This document shows positions 9,308 to 17,225 of a DNA stretch of 26,056 bases, piece by piece. Made by a program: the position numbers and the translations under genes. Position 1 is the first letter of the stretch, and each line of letters begins with the position of its first letter. The stretch comes from Flavobacterium sp. GTDB taxonomy: Bacteria; Bacteroidota; Bacteroidia; Flavobacteriales; Flavobacteriaceae. The stretch spans positions 1-26,056 of the forward strand of contig JALRGZ010000083.1 of assembly GCA_023253295.1 (NCBI GenBank), in the 5' to 3' direction. The notes under the pieces are model-generated. The model was given only the letters and a program-made list of their open reading frames with translations, had not been told where the DNA came from and did not search any database.

Positions 9308-9350
9308 ACACCATAATAGTAAACTTCTAAACAGTAGACCATTATGGTGT
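9308..9350 (-). terminator. Hairpin after susD, probable attenuator
   Basis: A perfect 10-bp inverted repeat (ACACCATAAT at 9308-9317, ATTATGGTGT at 9341-9350), 26 nt after the susD stop codon. The loop is 23 nt and the T-tract on the minus strand is poor, so this is more likely a partial terminator or an mRNA 3'-end stabiliser than a full stop. It could keep susCD transcripts more abundant than the downstream hydrolase, a common arrangement in such loci. Confidence 0.5.
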
Positions 9351-9376
9351 CATATTAAAAACTAACTATAAAAAAA

Positions 9377-10939
9377 CTAATAACTATCGTTTTGAACCGT
9401 ACCGGGATTATTATCTCTTTCAAGTTGTGGAATTGGGAAAAACTCTCTTCCGGGAGCATAACTATTAAATTCAGGATCTCTGGATTTTAACCAAGTTAAT
9501 TTTGCAGGGTCTTGTAACCATCCCCAACGACGAATATCATCGAAACGGTGACCTTCAAGAGGGAATTCTAAAAATCTTTCATGACCAATTTGCTCTCTCA
9601 TTTGTTCCTTAGTCAAATTAGGTTTTACAATACTTAAATCTGGTAAACCAACACGGTTCCTAACCATTTGAATATAAGTATAAGCTCCTGCTGTATTTCC
9701 TGTTTCATTTAAACATTCCGCATACATTAACAAAATATCAGCATAACGCAATAAACGTTCGTTAATTCCGGATCTCCAGTCGAATTCGTCTGCTCTTTGA
9801 CCGTCTGAATTTTGATATTTCCTGCAAAACAAGTCATTCAAATCAGCAGAATTTGAAGCATATTTAGTAGCAAAATCTTGCCCGTACAATTGCATTCCGC
9901 CTGGCTTGTTATAGAACATGGTAGCATCTAAACGTGGATCTATCGCTCCGGAAAGTGTTAATTCCTGATGAAATTCGTCAAATAAAGCTCTGGTTGGCTG
10001 AACATCCGTAAATCCAAAATCTCTAGGACCATAAGTAATTGCTCTGGCAGAAGTTTTTCCCCAACCAGAAGCAGGAGCACCACCCCATCCTAAGTCAACA
10101 CCTCCAGCTTCTCTGCTGAATTGTACTTCAAACAAAGACTCGGAGTTGTTTTCATTGGTTTCCGTAAAATTATCACGGTAATTAGACACTAATGAATAAA
10201 CTCCTAAATCAATAACTTCTTTAAAAGTATCTCTGGCATTTGTAAAATCTTTGGTAAACAAATAGGCTTTTCCTAAGTATCCCAATGCAGCACCTTTAGT
10301 TGCGCGACCTTTCTCTCCTGCATCCAAACCTGAAACCTCAGTATAGGACTTTGGTAACAATTCGGCAGCCATTTTAAAATCGGCAATAACCTGAGCCCAG
10401 CCTTCTGCTTCTGTTTTTTGAGGATAAATTGCAGCCAGTTGTGTTGGAACCGGTACATTTTTAAACATATTCACTGCGTGAAACAAGTACAATCCTCTTA
10501 AAAAATAAGCCTGACCTAAAATTCTGTTTTTAAGTGCTTCATCAGTAAAATCAATAGAGGGTACATTGGCCAAAACCTGATTTGCTCTAAAAACACCCTG
10601 ATAGTAAGTTTCATAAGCCCAGCCGTAAATTGCTGCATCACTAACATTAGAATTAAATTTCCCAACATTTGCCATAGCTGGCCAAGGACTGTTGCTACGA
10701 GCATCATCACCTTTCAAATCTAACAGTAAAGGAGTACTACGCATATAAGTTCCATCTGTCAATAAGCTTCCATAGGCTGCATTTACTCCCTTTAAAGCAT
10801 CTGAATCGGTTTTCCAAAAAGAATCTACCGCATTATTATTAGGGTCAACCTGAATTAAATCTTCATCATTAACACAGCTTGTTGTTATTATTGCCAGCGA
10901 AAAGAAACCAGCTAAATAATTATATATTTTATGTTTCAT
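9377..10939 (-). CDS. SusD/RagB-family glycan-binding outer-membrane lipoprotein
   Basis: Surface lid of a SusCD transporter that captures oligosaccharides, here presumably arabino-oligosaccharides, and closes over the SusC barrel. The 520-residue protein has a lipoprotein signal (MKHKIYNYLAGFFSLAIITTSC, lipidated C22). Typical SusD features follow: an N-terminal segment SFWKTDSDALKGVNAAYGSL, TPR-like helices (GQAYFLRGLYLFHAVNMFKNVPV, GYLGKAYLFTKDFTNARDTF) and a C-terminal block with LLRYADILLMYAECLNE, RNRVGLPDL and EFPLEGHRFDDIRRWG. It lies 31 nt downstream of susC in the same operon. No SusE/SusF-type surface glycan-binding lipoprotein follows. Confidence 0.95.
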   Translation of the reverse strand: MKHKIYNYLAGFFSLAIITTSCVNDEDLIQVDPNNNAVDSFWKTDSDALKGVNAAYGSLLTDGTYMRSTPLLLDLKGDDARSNSPWPAMANVGKFNSNVSDAAIYGWAYETYYQGVFRANQVLANVPSIDFTDEALKNRILGQAYFLRGLYLFHAVNMFKNVPVPTQLAAIYPQKTEAEGWAQVIADFKMAAELLPKSYTEVSGLDAGEKGRATKGAALGYLGKAYLFTKDFTNARDTFKEVIDLGVYSLVSNYRDNFTETNENNSESLFEVQFSREAGGVDLGWGGAPASGWGKTSARAITYGPRDFGFTDVQPTRALFDEFHQELTLSGAIDPRLDATMFYNKPGGMQLYGQDFATKYASNSADLNDLFCRKYQNSDGQRADEFDWRSGINERLLRYADILLMYAECLNETGNTAGAYTYIQMVRNRVGLPDLSIVKPNLTKEQMREQIGHERFLEFPLEGHRFDDIRRWGWLQDPAKLTWLKSRDPEFNSYAPGREFFPIPQLERDNNPGTVQNDSY

Positions 10940-10970
10940 CTTGATTTGTTTTTAAATTGATTTCTTGGTT

Positions 10971-13900
10971 TTAAAAATTCACTTCAACACCTAAAGAGAT
11001 GGTTCTTGGATTAGGAAAAGAACCTCCATCATATCCTCTTGAAAATAATCCATCACTAATGAAATCAGGGTCATAGCCTCTGTATTTAGATATAATCCAT
11101 AAGTTTTGTCCATTAGCATAAACTCTTGCGTTTTTAATAAAACTAGTTTTACCAACTGGAATATTATAACTAATCTCGGCTGTTTGTAATTTTATATAAT
11201 CTCCACTTTCTATAAAACGATTCGAATCACGGCTGTTTCCATTACCATCCTGTATAGATGGCCTTGGTACATTGGTATTGGTATTTGTTGGAGTCCAATA
11301 ATTTAGCATATCCGTATGATGGTTTCCATATTTACCTACCATTAAATCACGATACAAACCATTGAACACTTTATTCCCTCCGCTTCCTTGCCAGAACATA
11401 GTAGCATTCCAGTTTTTATAAGAAGCACTAAGATTGATACCATAATTGTATTTAGGTATTGTTACCCCCTGAAACACACGATCTTTATCATTGATAACCC
11501 CATCGGCTGCATCCAAGACACCATCATTATCAGTATCAACTGTTAATTGATCTTTGAATTTTATGTCGCCTACCTGAACATTCGTTTGTGAAGGTGCCGC
11601 ATTGATTTCTTCCTGAGATTGAAAAATCCCATCTGTTTCATAGGCATAAATTTCACCTATAGATCTTCCTACTTGTGTCATAGATGCAAGACCTGGTATA
11701 GGATTTCCACTTTCAGAAAAACCAATTTGCGTTACTTTGTTTTTTAAAGTACCTATATTAGCTGCAATGCTGTACTTGAATTCATTTTTGTTATTATTAT
11801 ACATCAACGAGAATTCAACCCCTCTGTTTTCTACAGCTCCAGCGTTTGTAGTAATATCGGCCGGAAATGCTCCTGAAGAAAAAGGCAAAGGAACTCTGAT
11901 CAATAAATCATTTGATTTTTTAAGAAAATACTCTGCTGTAAATTGTAAATCATTATCAAACATTCCTAATTCAAGAGCCACATTAGTTGTTTTAGTTTCT
12001 TCCCAATGTACATTTGGGTCTAAGGCGTTCACAACTGTAGCACCAGGAGCTAATTCATTATTGAAATTGTAGCTGGCAAAACTGTTCATCGTAGTAGCAA
12101 AGAAATACTGCGGAATGGTATTGTTTCCAATAATTCCATATCCTCCTCGTAACTTCACATTGCTAACCCATTCCGGTAAGTGAATGAATTTTTCATTGCT
12201 TAATTTCCAAGCAGCTGAAAAAGAGTAGAAATTAGCCGAATTGTATTTTTGACTAAATAAAGAAGTTTTGTCCTGTCTAAAATTAGCTGTAAGCAAATAA
12301 CGGTCGTCATAACCATAATTCAATCTGCTGATATACGATTTTCCGGTAATAGTATATTCGTATTCATTAGTATTAGTGTTATCCGCAAATTGTAATTTTT
12401 TTATATCGCTGGTTTCAAATCCTACACCTGAAGAAAAATGATTATAATGTTCATTTCTTTCGTCAATAGAACCTATTAAAGCATCTATTTTGTGATTTCC
12501 TAAACTTATACTATAAGTTAGAATATTGTTCACAAAAGTTTTTACTTGATTTCCCGTTGCAATATTAAGAGTTGCTCTGTCACTTGGCACTTTATAATAC
12601 CATCCCAGTTCAAATTCCGGAGTATACTTTCGGTCAAACCAGTGTAATTTGTCGTAACTAACATCTAATTTGTATTTCAAGCCTTTAAGAATTTCTAATT
12701 CTCCCCAGATGTCACCAATAAAATGGTTTCTTTTTCCTGTATTAGAAATTAAATTATTATATCCGATAACATTAAGCGAAATTGCTTTTTGAGTATCACT
12801 GTATGTCCCTCCATATCCCCCTTTCCAATTGCTATCATATACAGGCATTGTGGGAATGGCTGTAACTAAAGCTTGAATAGCCGATTCCCCTACCCAACTA
12901 TTAAAATTTTCTTTATCTGATTCTGTATAGGCAATTTTAGAACCATATTTGAATTTTCCTTTTTTTCCATGTAAATTCAAATTCATTGAATATCTTTCAT
13001 AATCTTGTGGTGTATTTAAATACGAAGTATTCTTAAAATAATCTACATTCATATTGTATCCCAAAGATTCTGCTCCTCCATTAAACGTAAGTGAATGATT
13101 TTGAACCGTACCTGTATGATAAGCTTCTTTTTGCCAATTAGTATTTACATTATTGATATAATACGGACTCGTAGGATCATTACCTGGAGCGACAGACAAA
13201 CCGTCATTTAGTTCGGCTGCTGTAGTAATTTTTTGATAGCCTACTCTATCCGTTACCGACCATTCTTTGGCTACATTTTGAACTCCATAAAGCGATTTAT
13301 ATTTAACCTCCATGGCGCCTACTTTTCCTTTTTTAGTAGTAATAATTACTACCCCATTGGCTCCACGAACACCATAAATAGCTGCTGATGACGCGTCTTT
13401 TAAAACTTGCATCGACTCAATATCTCCTGGTGCAAAATCAAAAGGAGCATCTACAATCACACCATCAATGACAAATAATGGATTGTTATTACTAAAAGAA
13501 TTCACTCCTCTAATTTTAATATTTACAAAACCTCCCGGTTCACCCGAAGACTGTACTGTTACTCCAGGTGCCTGACCTTGTAACATTTTAGCAACATCAT
13601 AAGTAACCGTCTTTTTAGCACTTTCCACGTTTACAACAGCAACAGACCCTGTTAAATCAGATTTCTTTTGTATTCCATATCCTACAACTACAACTTCTTC
13701 TAAATTAGCTGAATCGTCTAAAAGTGTAACAGTAATATTTGTTTGATTTCCTAGATTGATTTCCTGAGTTACATATCCTATATAAGAAAATACAAGAACC
13801 GAATTTGAGCTTGGAACATCAATTGAAAATCTTCCATCAAAATCAGACTGAATTCCTTTAGTAGTTCCTTTAATCAAAATATTCACCCCGGGTAATGGCA

Positions 13901-14330
13901 TTCCTTCTGCATTATTTATTACACCGGAGATTTTTATTTGCTGTTGTGGTTTTATTTCTGCTTTATTCTTTGTTATTATAATCTTATTATTGTCTGTAAG
14001 CTCAAAATTAAAACCTTCTCCTGAAAGACTTTCTTGCAATAATTTATTAGCGCTAATTGTCCCTTTCTTCAACTTTACTTTAGGAAGATTCTTAAACATA
14101 TCTTCCTGATAAATAAACAGATAATCTGTTTGAACTCTCAATAAATCAAAGATTTCATCAATAGTCACAACTTTATTTTTATCTACAACAATTTTTACGT
14201 TCTGGGTAAAAACTTTACTTGTAGAAAAACTAAAAGCAGTCGTACAAAAAAACAATATAAAAGCTTTCATACTGGTCAGCAAAAATTTTCTCTTTAAAAA
14301 GAAAAAATGGTTAATAAATTCAATTTTCAT
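10971..14330 (-). CDS. SusC-family TonB-dependent transporter with N-terminal STN domain
   Basis: TonB-dependent outer-membrane importer of 1119 residues, partner of the adjacent SusD. Domain order: signal peptide in the first ~43 residues, STN domain about 46-121 (VVTIDEIFDLLRVQTDYLFIY), carboxypeptidase-D-like domain about 133-205 (GVNILIKGTTKGIQSDFDGRF), TonB-box region LEEVVVVGYG about 210-219, plug about 225-330 (GVRGANGVVIITTKKG), then the beta-barrel. The C-terminus ends in an aromatic residue (VEVNF), as usual for outer-membrane barrels. The STN domain marks it as a signal-transducing transporter that passes substrate occupancy to a FecR anti-sigma factor, and fecR is the next gene upstream. 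The long N-terminus is common in this group; Met21 (MKAFILFFCT) is an alternative start. Confidence 0.95.
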   Translation of the reverse strand: MKIEFINHFFFLKRKFLLTSMKAFILFFCTTAFSFSTSKVFTQNVKIVVDKNKVVTIDEIFDLLRVQTDYLFIYQEDMFKNLPKVKLKKGTISANKLLQESLSGEGFNFELTDNNKIIITKNKAEIKPQQQIKISGVINNAEGMPLPGVNILIKGTTKGIQSDFDGRFSIDVPSSNSVLVFSYIGYVTQEINLGNQTNITVTLLDDSANLEEVVVVGYGIQKKSDLTGSVAVVNVESAKKTVTYDVAKMLQGQAPGVTVQSSGEPGGFVNIKIRGVNSFSNNNPLFVIDGVIVDAPFDFAPGDIESMQVLKDASSAAIYGVRGANGVVIITTKKGKVGAMEVKYKSLYGVQNVAKEWSVTDRVGYQKITTAAELNDGLSVAPGNDPTSPYYINNVNTNWQKEAYHTGTVQNHSLTFNGGAESLGYNMNVDYFKNTSYLNTPQDYERYSMNLNLHGKKGKFKYGSKIAYTESDKENFNSWVGESAIQALVTAIPTMPVYDSNWKGGYGGTYSDTQKAISLNVIGYNNLISNTGKRNHFIGDIWGELEILKGLKYKLDVSYDKLHWFDRKYTPEFELGWYYKVPSDRATLNIATGNQVKTFVNNILTYSISLGNHKIDALIGSIDERNEHYNHFSSGVGFETSDIKKLQFADNTNTNEYEYTITGKSYISRLNYGYDDRYLLTANFRQDKTSLFSQKYNSANFYSFSAAWKLSNEKFIHLPEWVSNVKLRGGYGIIGNNTIPQYFFATTMNSFASYNFNNELAPGATVVNALDPNVHWEETKTTNVALELGMFDNDLQFTAEYFLKKSNDLLIRVPLPFSSGAFPADITTNAGAVENRGVEFSLMYNNNKNEFKYSIAANIGTLKNKVTQIGFSESGNPIPGLASMTQVGRSIGEIYAYETDGIFQSQEEINAAPSQTNVQVGDIKFKDQLTVDTDNDGVLDAADGVINDKDRVFQGVTIPKYNYGINLSASYKNWNATMFWQGSGGNKVFNGLYRDLMVGKYGNHHTDMLNYWTPTNTNTNVPRPSIQDGNGNSRDSNRFIESGDYIKLQTAEISYNIPVGKTSFIKNARVYANGQNLWIISKYRGYDPDFISDGLFSRGYDGGSFPNPRTISLGVEVNF

Positions 14331-14374
14331 ATATTTGATTTTTATTGGTTAACTAGTTAATTAATAATCTTCTT

Positions 14375-14418
14375 AGGGGAAAAAGTAGCGTACTGTCCAG
14401 GTATTACTTTCTTCCCCT
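14375..14418 (-). repeat. Hairpin in the fecR-susC gap
   Basis: Imperfect inverted repeat: AGGGGAAAAAGTA (14375-14387) pairs with TACTTTCTTCCCCT (14405-14418) with one bulged base. It lies 5 nt after the fecR stop codon. On the minus strand there is no T-run after it, so it is a weak terminator at best; a processing site or an expression-balancing structure before susC is as likely. On the plus strand it would be followed by T-rich sequence, but no plus-strand gene reads into it. Confidence 0.45.
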
Positions 14419-14422
14419 TTTT

Positions 14423-15616
14423 TTATTTTATGGTAATTTTTCTTTCTTTTATCTCATAGTCATTTATAAAATTGGTTTTTTTAATAATTGTTAGAATTTC
14501 TTTTATATCATCATTTTTACTTAGTACTCCATTAAATTTTACTTTTTCTAATGCTGTATTTTTAAAGAACACATCAACATCATACCAACGAGACATTACA
14601 TCCATAATTTCTTTTAAGTTTTTACCTTTAAAACTAAAGATACCTTTTGTCCATAATATTTCATTATAAGCTTCAATTGGATTAATCTCTATATCGCCTT
14701 TTTTAGGATTGATAACTGATTGTTGATTCGGCTCTAAATATTTTTTAGTTGTTGAATTACTTACCGTTACTTTTCCTTCAACTAAAGTGGTATAAATATT
14801 ATCTTCATTTTGATAGGCTTTTATATTGAATTCCGTTCCTAAAACTTCCACTTCTTGATCCTTATTTTTAACTTTAAACTTTGCTCCTTTATGTTCCGTA
14901 CTTGGCGAAACCACAAAAAAAGCTTCTCCATAAATCAATTCTACTTCACGTAAATTACCTTCTACAAAAGCCACAGGGAATTTTAACTTCGTTTCCGAAT
15001 TCAACCAAACATCAGTTCCATCAGATAATTTCAATTTAAACTGTCCCCCCCTTGGGATGGTTAAATAATTATAGGCTACTTCAGTTTTCTTTTTATTAGC
15101 ATTTTTACAAACTAACTCTTTACCATTACTTACCACATTATCTTTTTCATACTTTCTTTCCTTATCCAAAACTACCGAAGATCCATCTTCAAGCGTAAGT
15201 ATTGCTTTATCCGTTCCAGCCGTAATAACATTATTCACAATTATTTTAGGCTCAGGAGTATTCGAAAAGTTTAATTGATATAAATACGTAGCTGTTACAA
15301 TACCTAAAATTATAGCTGCTGCAGAATAATAAAATACTTTGCGTATTTTTTTGAATTTTCGCGCTTTTCTTTCTTTATCGAATGCTTCCATTAACTTCAA
15401 CCTTAATTTATGTGAATCAAACTCATTCATATTGTATTCTATTACATAATTAATTTTGACGTACTCATCAAATAACTTTTTATTAACTGGATTTTCTATC
15501 CAATCTTCTAACTCTGTCAACTCCGAAGCCGTAGCTTGCTTAGTTAAAAACTTTACTATTATATTTTCAATATTTGGACTTATCATTTTCAGTTCTTTTT
15601 TATTAATACGAGTCAT
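14423..15616 (-). CDS. FecR-family anti-sigma factor
   Basis: Single-pass inner-membrane anti-sigma factor that holds the ECF sigma factor and releases it when the SusC STN domain signals substrate. The protein has an N-terminal cytoplasmic sigma-binding part (about 1-93, with LTKQATASELTELEDWIENP), one transmembrane helix (about 94-114, YYSAAAIILGIVTATYLY), a periplasmic FecR domain (about 180-300, TIPRGGQFKLKLSDGTDVWL, VELIYGEAFFVV) and a C-terminal DUF4974 domain (FKGKNLKEIMDVMSRWYDVDVFF). It is the first gene of the minus-strand operon and is divergent from its presumed sigma partner, 91 nt apart. The start at 15616 has an A-rich leader; Met11 (MISPNIENII, 15586) matches the usual family N-terminus better and may be the real start. 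Confidence 0.9.
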   Translation of the reverse strand: MTRINKKELKMISPNIENIIVKFLTKQATASELTELEDWIENPVNKKLFDEYVKINYVIEYNMNEFDSHKLRLKLMEAFDKERKARKFKKIRKVFYYSAAAIILGIVTATYLYQLNFSNTPEPKIIVNNVITAGTDKAILTLEDGSSVVLDKERKYEKDNVVSNGKELVCKNANKKKTEVAYNYLTIPRGGQFKLKLSDGTDVWLNSETKLKFPVAFVEGNLREVELIYGEAFFVVSPSTEHKGAKFKVKNKDQEVEVLGTEFNIKAYQNEDNIYTTLVEGKVTVSNSTTKKYLEPNQQSVINPKKGDIEINPIEAYNEILWTKGIFSFKGKNLKEIMDVMSRWYDVDVFFKNTALEKVKFNGVLSKNDDIKEILTIIKKTNFINDYEIKERKITIK

Positions 15617-15617
15617 T

Positions 15618-15705
15618 TTTACAACACCCTAACTTTTTTCGTATTTTTTTTATATTTTTTTTTACATTGCATAAAAATCAAGCTATTTATTTACAATAAC
15701 CCTAA
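15618..15705. repeat. Direct repeats in the sigma/fecR divergent promoter region
   Basis: Two near-identical elements lie on the same strand at the two ends of the intergenic region: TTTACAACACCCTAA (15618-15632) and TTTACAATAACCCTAA (15690-15705). They differ only in the one or two bases between TTTACAA and ACCCTAA. The first lies just before the fecR ORF start, the second just before the sigma ATG. No TANNTTTG is seen on either strand here. They may be a sigma or regulator recognition sequence; this is a guess from position. Confidence 0.4.
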
Positions 15706-15707
15706 TT

Positions 15708-16280
15708 ATGGCTACTTATTCTGACAATACAGAACTTATTCATGCTCTAAAAAAAGGAGCCCCACAAGCCTACACCTATTTAGTAAATACTTATCACCAT
15801 AAACTTTGTGTTTATGCTTATAGCTTTACTCATGACCATAATTTATCTGAAGATATTGTGCAAAATGTATTTATGCGCATTTGGAAAAAAAGGGAAAACT
15901 TAAAAGATGATTTTGTAATTATTAATCTGCTTTATAAATCTGTCTATAATGAATTTATAGACCAATACCGAAGTCAAAGATCTTTTTATCCTCTTGAAAA
16001 GAAATATATTGACGCCCTTAATGAAATTGTAGAAACAGAAGACGAACATTCTCTTGAGCGAATTATTAAAGCAGTAAAAAAAGAAATTCAAAATCTCCCT
16101 CCTAAATGCAAGGAAATATTTTTATTAAGCAAAGAAGAAGGTCTAACTAATATTGAAATAGCCGAATACAAAAATGTATCTATAAAGTCAGTTGAAGCCC
16201 ATATTACCAAAGCCTTTTCTATTTTACGAAATGCTCTTGGTGAAAAAGCCGACATCTATTTATTTTTAATGTTTAGATAA
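15708..16280 (+). CDS. ECF RNA polymerase sigma factor (FecI-like)
   Basis: Extracytoplasmic-function sigma factor of 190 residues with region 2 at about 22-90 (YLVNTYHHKLCVYAYSFT, LSEDIVQNVFMRIWKKRENL) and region 4 at about 118-172 (IQNLPPKCKEIFLLSKEEGL, TNIEIAEYKNVSIKSVEAHI). This is the form used in Bacteroidota polysaccharide loci, where it directs transcription of the linked susCD genes. Its probable anti-sigma partner is the FecR encoded divergently 91 nt away. In most such loci sigma and fecR run in the same direction, so the head-to-head layout is less usual. Expected target: the fecR-susC-susD operon, and perhaps its own gene. Confidence 0.92.
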   Translation: MATYSDNTELIHALKKGAPQAYTYLVNTYHHKLCVYAYSFTHDHNLSEDIVQNVFMRIWKKRENLKDDFVIINLLYKSVYNEFIDQYRSQRSFYPLEKKYIDALNEIVETEDEHSLERIIKAVKKEIQNLPPKCKEIFLLSKEEGLTNIEIAEYKNVSIKSVEAHITKAFSILRNALGEKADIYLFLMFR

Positions 16281-16372
16281 TTCGTATGGAAATTTAATTT
16301 TTATTTCAAACAACAACTAAATCTTCCTTATTTTTACTAAAACACAAAAGATTCTTCAAAAAAAATCTACAA

Positions 16373-16391
16373 AAGTGTTTCTTCAACACCA
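16373..16391. promoter_or_regulatory. Putative AraR operator at araR (autoregulation)
   Basis: Element AAGTGT-N7-ACACCA, about 58 nt before the araR start codon. The GTGT-N7-ACAC core is perfect and identical in spacing to the araB site; only the last two bases leave the extended palindrome. A weak -7-like TATATTTA follows at 16421-16428. This arrangement suggests that AraR controls its own gene. Confidence 0.45.
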
Positions 16392-16448
16392 ATTCATTAT
16401 GATACTTTTTCGGAAGTAAGTATATTTACACCCAAATTAAAAATTAAC

Positions 16449-17138
16449 ATGCTAAACAGTTATAGTTCCGAAGACAAAGTTTTACTTTCAGTCGATTGTA
16501 TCATTTTTGGTTTTGATAATGAAGGATTAAAAATTCTTCTTATCAAAAGAGATTTCGAACCTGAGAGAGGAAAATGGTCATTAATGGGAGGATTCCTCAA
16601 AAAAGAAGAATCATTAAATGATGCTGCCACAAGAGTACTGAATCACTACACTGGATTACAAAATATCTACATGGAACAACTATATGCGTTTAGTGAAGTT
16701 GACCGTGACCCTGTTGATCGCACCATTTCAGTTGCATACTATGCACTTATTAACATTGAAAATCATAATACTGAATTAATCAAAAATTTTCATGCTGAAT
16801 GGTTCAATATATCCAATATGCCTAAATTAATTTTTGATCATGATGAAATGGTAAGTCATGCCATGAGAAGGTTACGTTATAGAACCTCAACTAAGCCTGT
16901 TGGATTTGAACTTTTACCAGAAAAATTTACGATGCGTCAGTTGCTGGAATTATATGAAGCTATCTTAGACAAAGAATTAGATAAAAGAAATTTTATAAGC
17001 AAAATTAACTCTTTAGATATCTTAGTTAAATTAAATGAAAAAGATATGCAATCTTCCAGAAAGGGTTCTTATTTATATATGTTTGATAAAGAAAAATACG
17101 ATGCAAAACTATTAAACAACTTCGCCTTAAACCTTTAA
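16449..17138 (+). CDS. araR: NUDIX-domain transcriptional regulator AraR (NrtR family)
   Basis: Arabinose-responsive regulator: an N-terminal Nudix-fold effector domain joined to a C-terminal winged helix. Residues 1-150 show the Nudix-like fold (SVDCIIFGFDNEGLKILLIK, EPERGKWSLMGGFLKKEES, LIFDHDEMVSHAM); the winged helix covers about 150-229 (PEKFTMRQLLELYEAILDKE, LDKRNFISKI). The Nudix box keeps its spacing from G48 to L70, but the catalytic glutamates of the REUXEEXGU signature are V63, H66 and Y67, so the domain should bind a ligand, not hydrolyse one. The layout and motifs match the characterised Bacteroides thetaiotaomicron AraR, which senses L-arabinose as a repressor. Location beside the arabinan genes and the shared 19-bp element support the same role here. 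Confidence 0.9.
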   Translation: MLNSYSSEDKVLLSVDCIIFGFDNEGLKILLIKRDFEPERGKWSLMGGFLKKEESLNDAATRVLNHYTGLQNIYMEQLYAFSEVDRDPVDRTISVAYYALINIENHNTELIKNFHAEWFNISNMPKLIFDHDEMVSHAMRRLRYRTSTKPVGFELLPEKFTMRQLLELYEAILDKELDKRNFISKINSLDILVKLNEKDMQSSRKGSYLYMFDKEKYDAKLLNNFALNL

Positions 17139-17162
17139 TCAATCGTTTTTAAAACAAAATAA

Positions 17163-17196
17163 AAAAACCGTTCCGAGAGTAATCAGAACGGTTTTT
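17163..17196. terminator. Bidirectional terminator between araR and gapN
   Basis: Perfect 11-bp stem AAAAACCGTTC (17163-17173) / GAACGGTTTTT (17186-17196) with a 12-nt loop, flanked by an A-run on one side and a T-run on the other. It serves the two convergent genes and separates the arabinose locus from the next block. Confidence 0.9.
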
Positions 17197-17225
17197 CGTT
17201 TTTAGTTTTTGTTTTTAGTGTAGTA

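Noticed and set aside
14349..14360. Palindrome TTAACTAGTTAA before susC, with similar CTAGTTAATTA strings near 18830 and 21010
   Set aside because: The similar strings are partial, differ in setting (leader, leader, 3' end) and are easily formed in AT-rich DNA.
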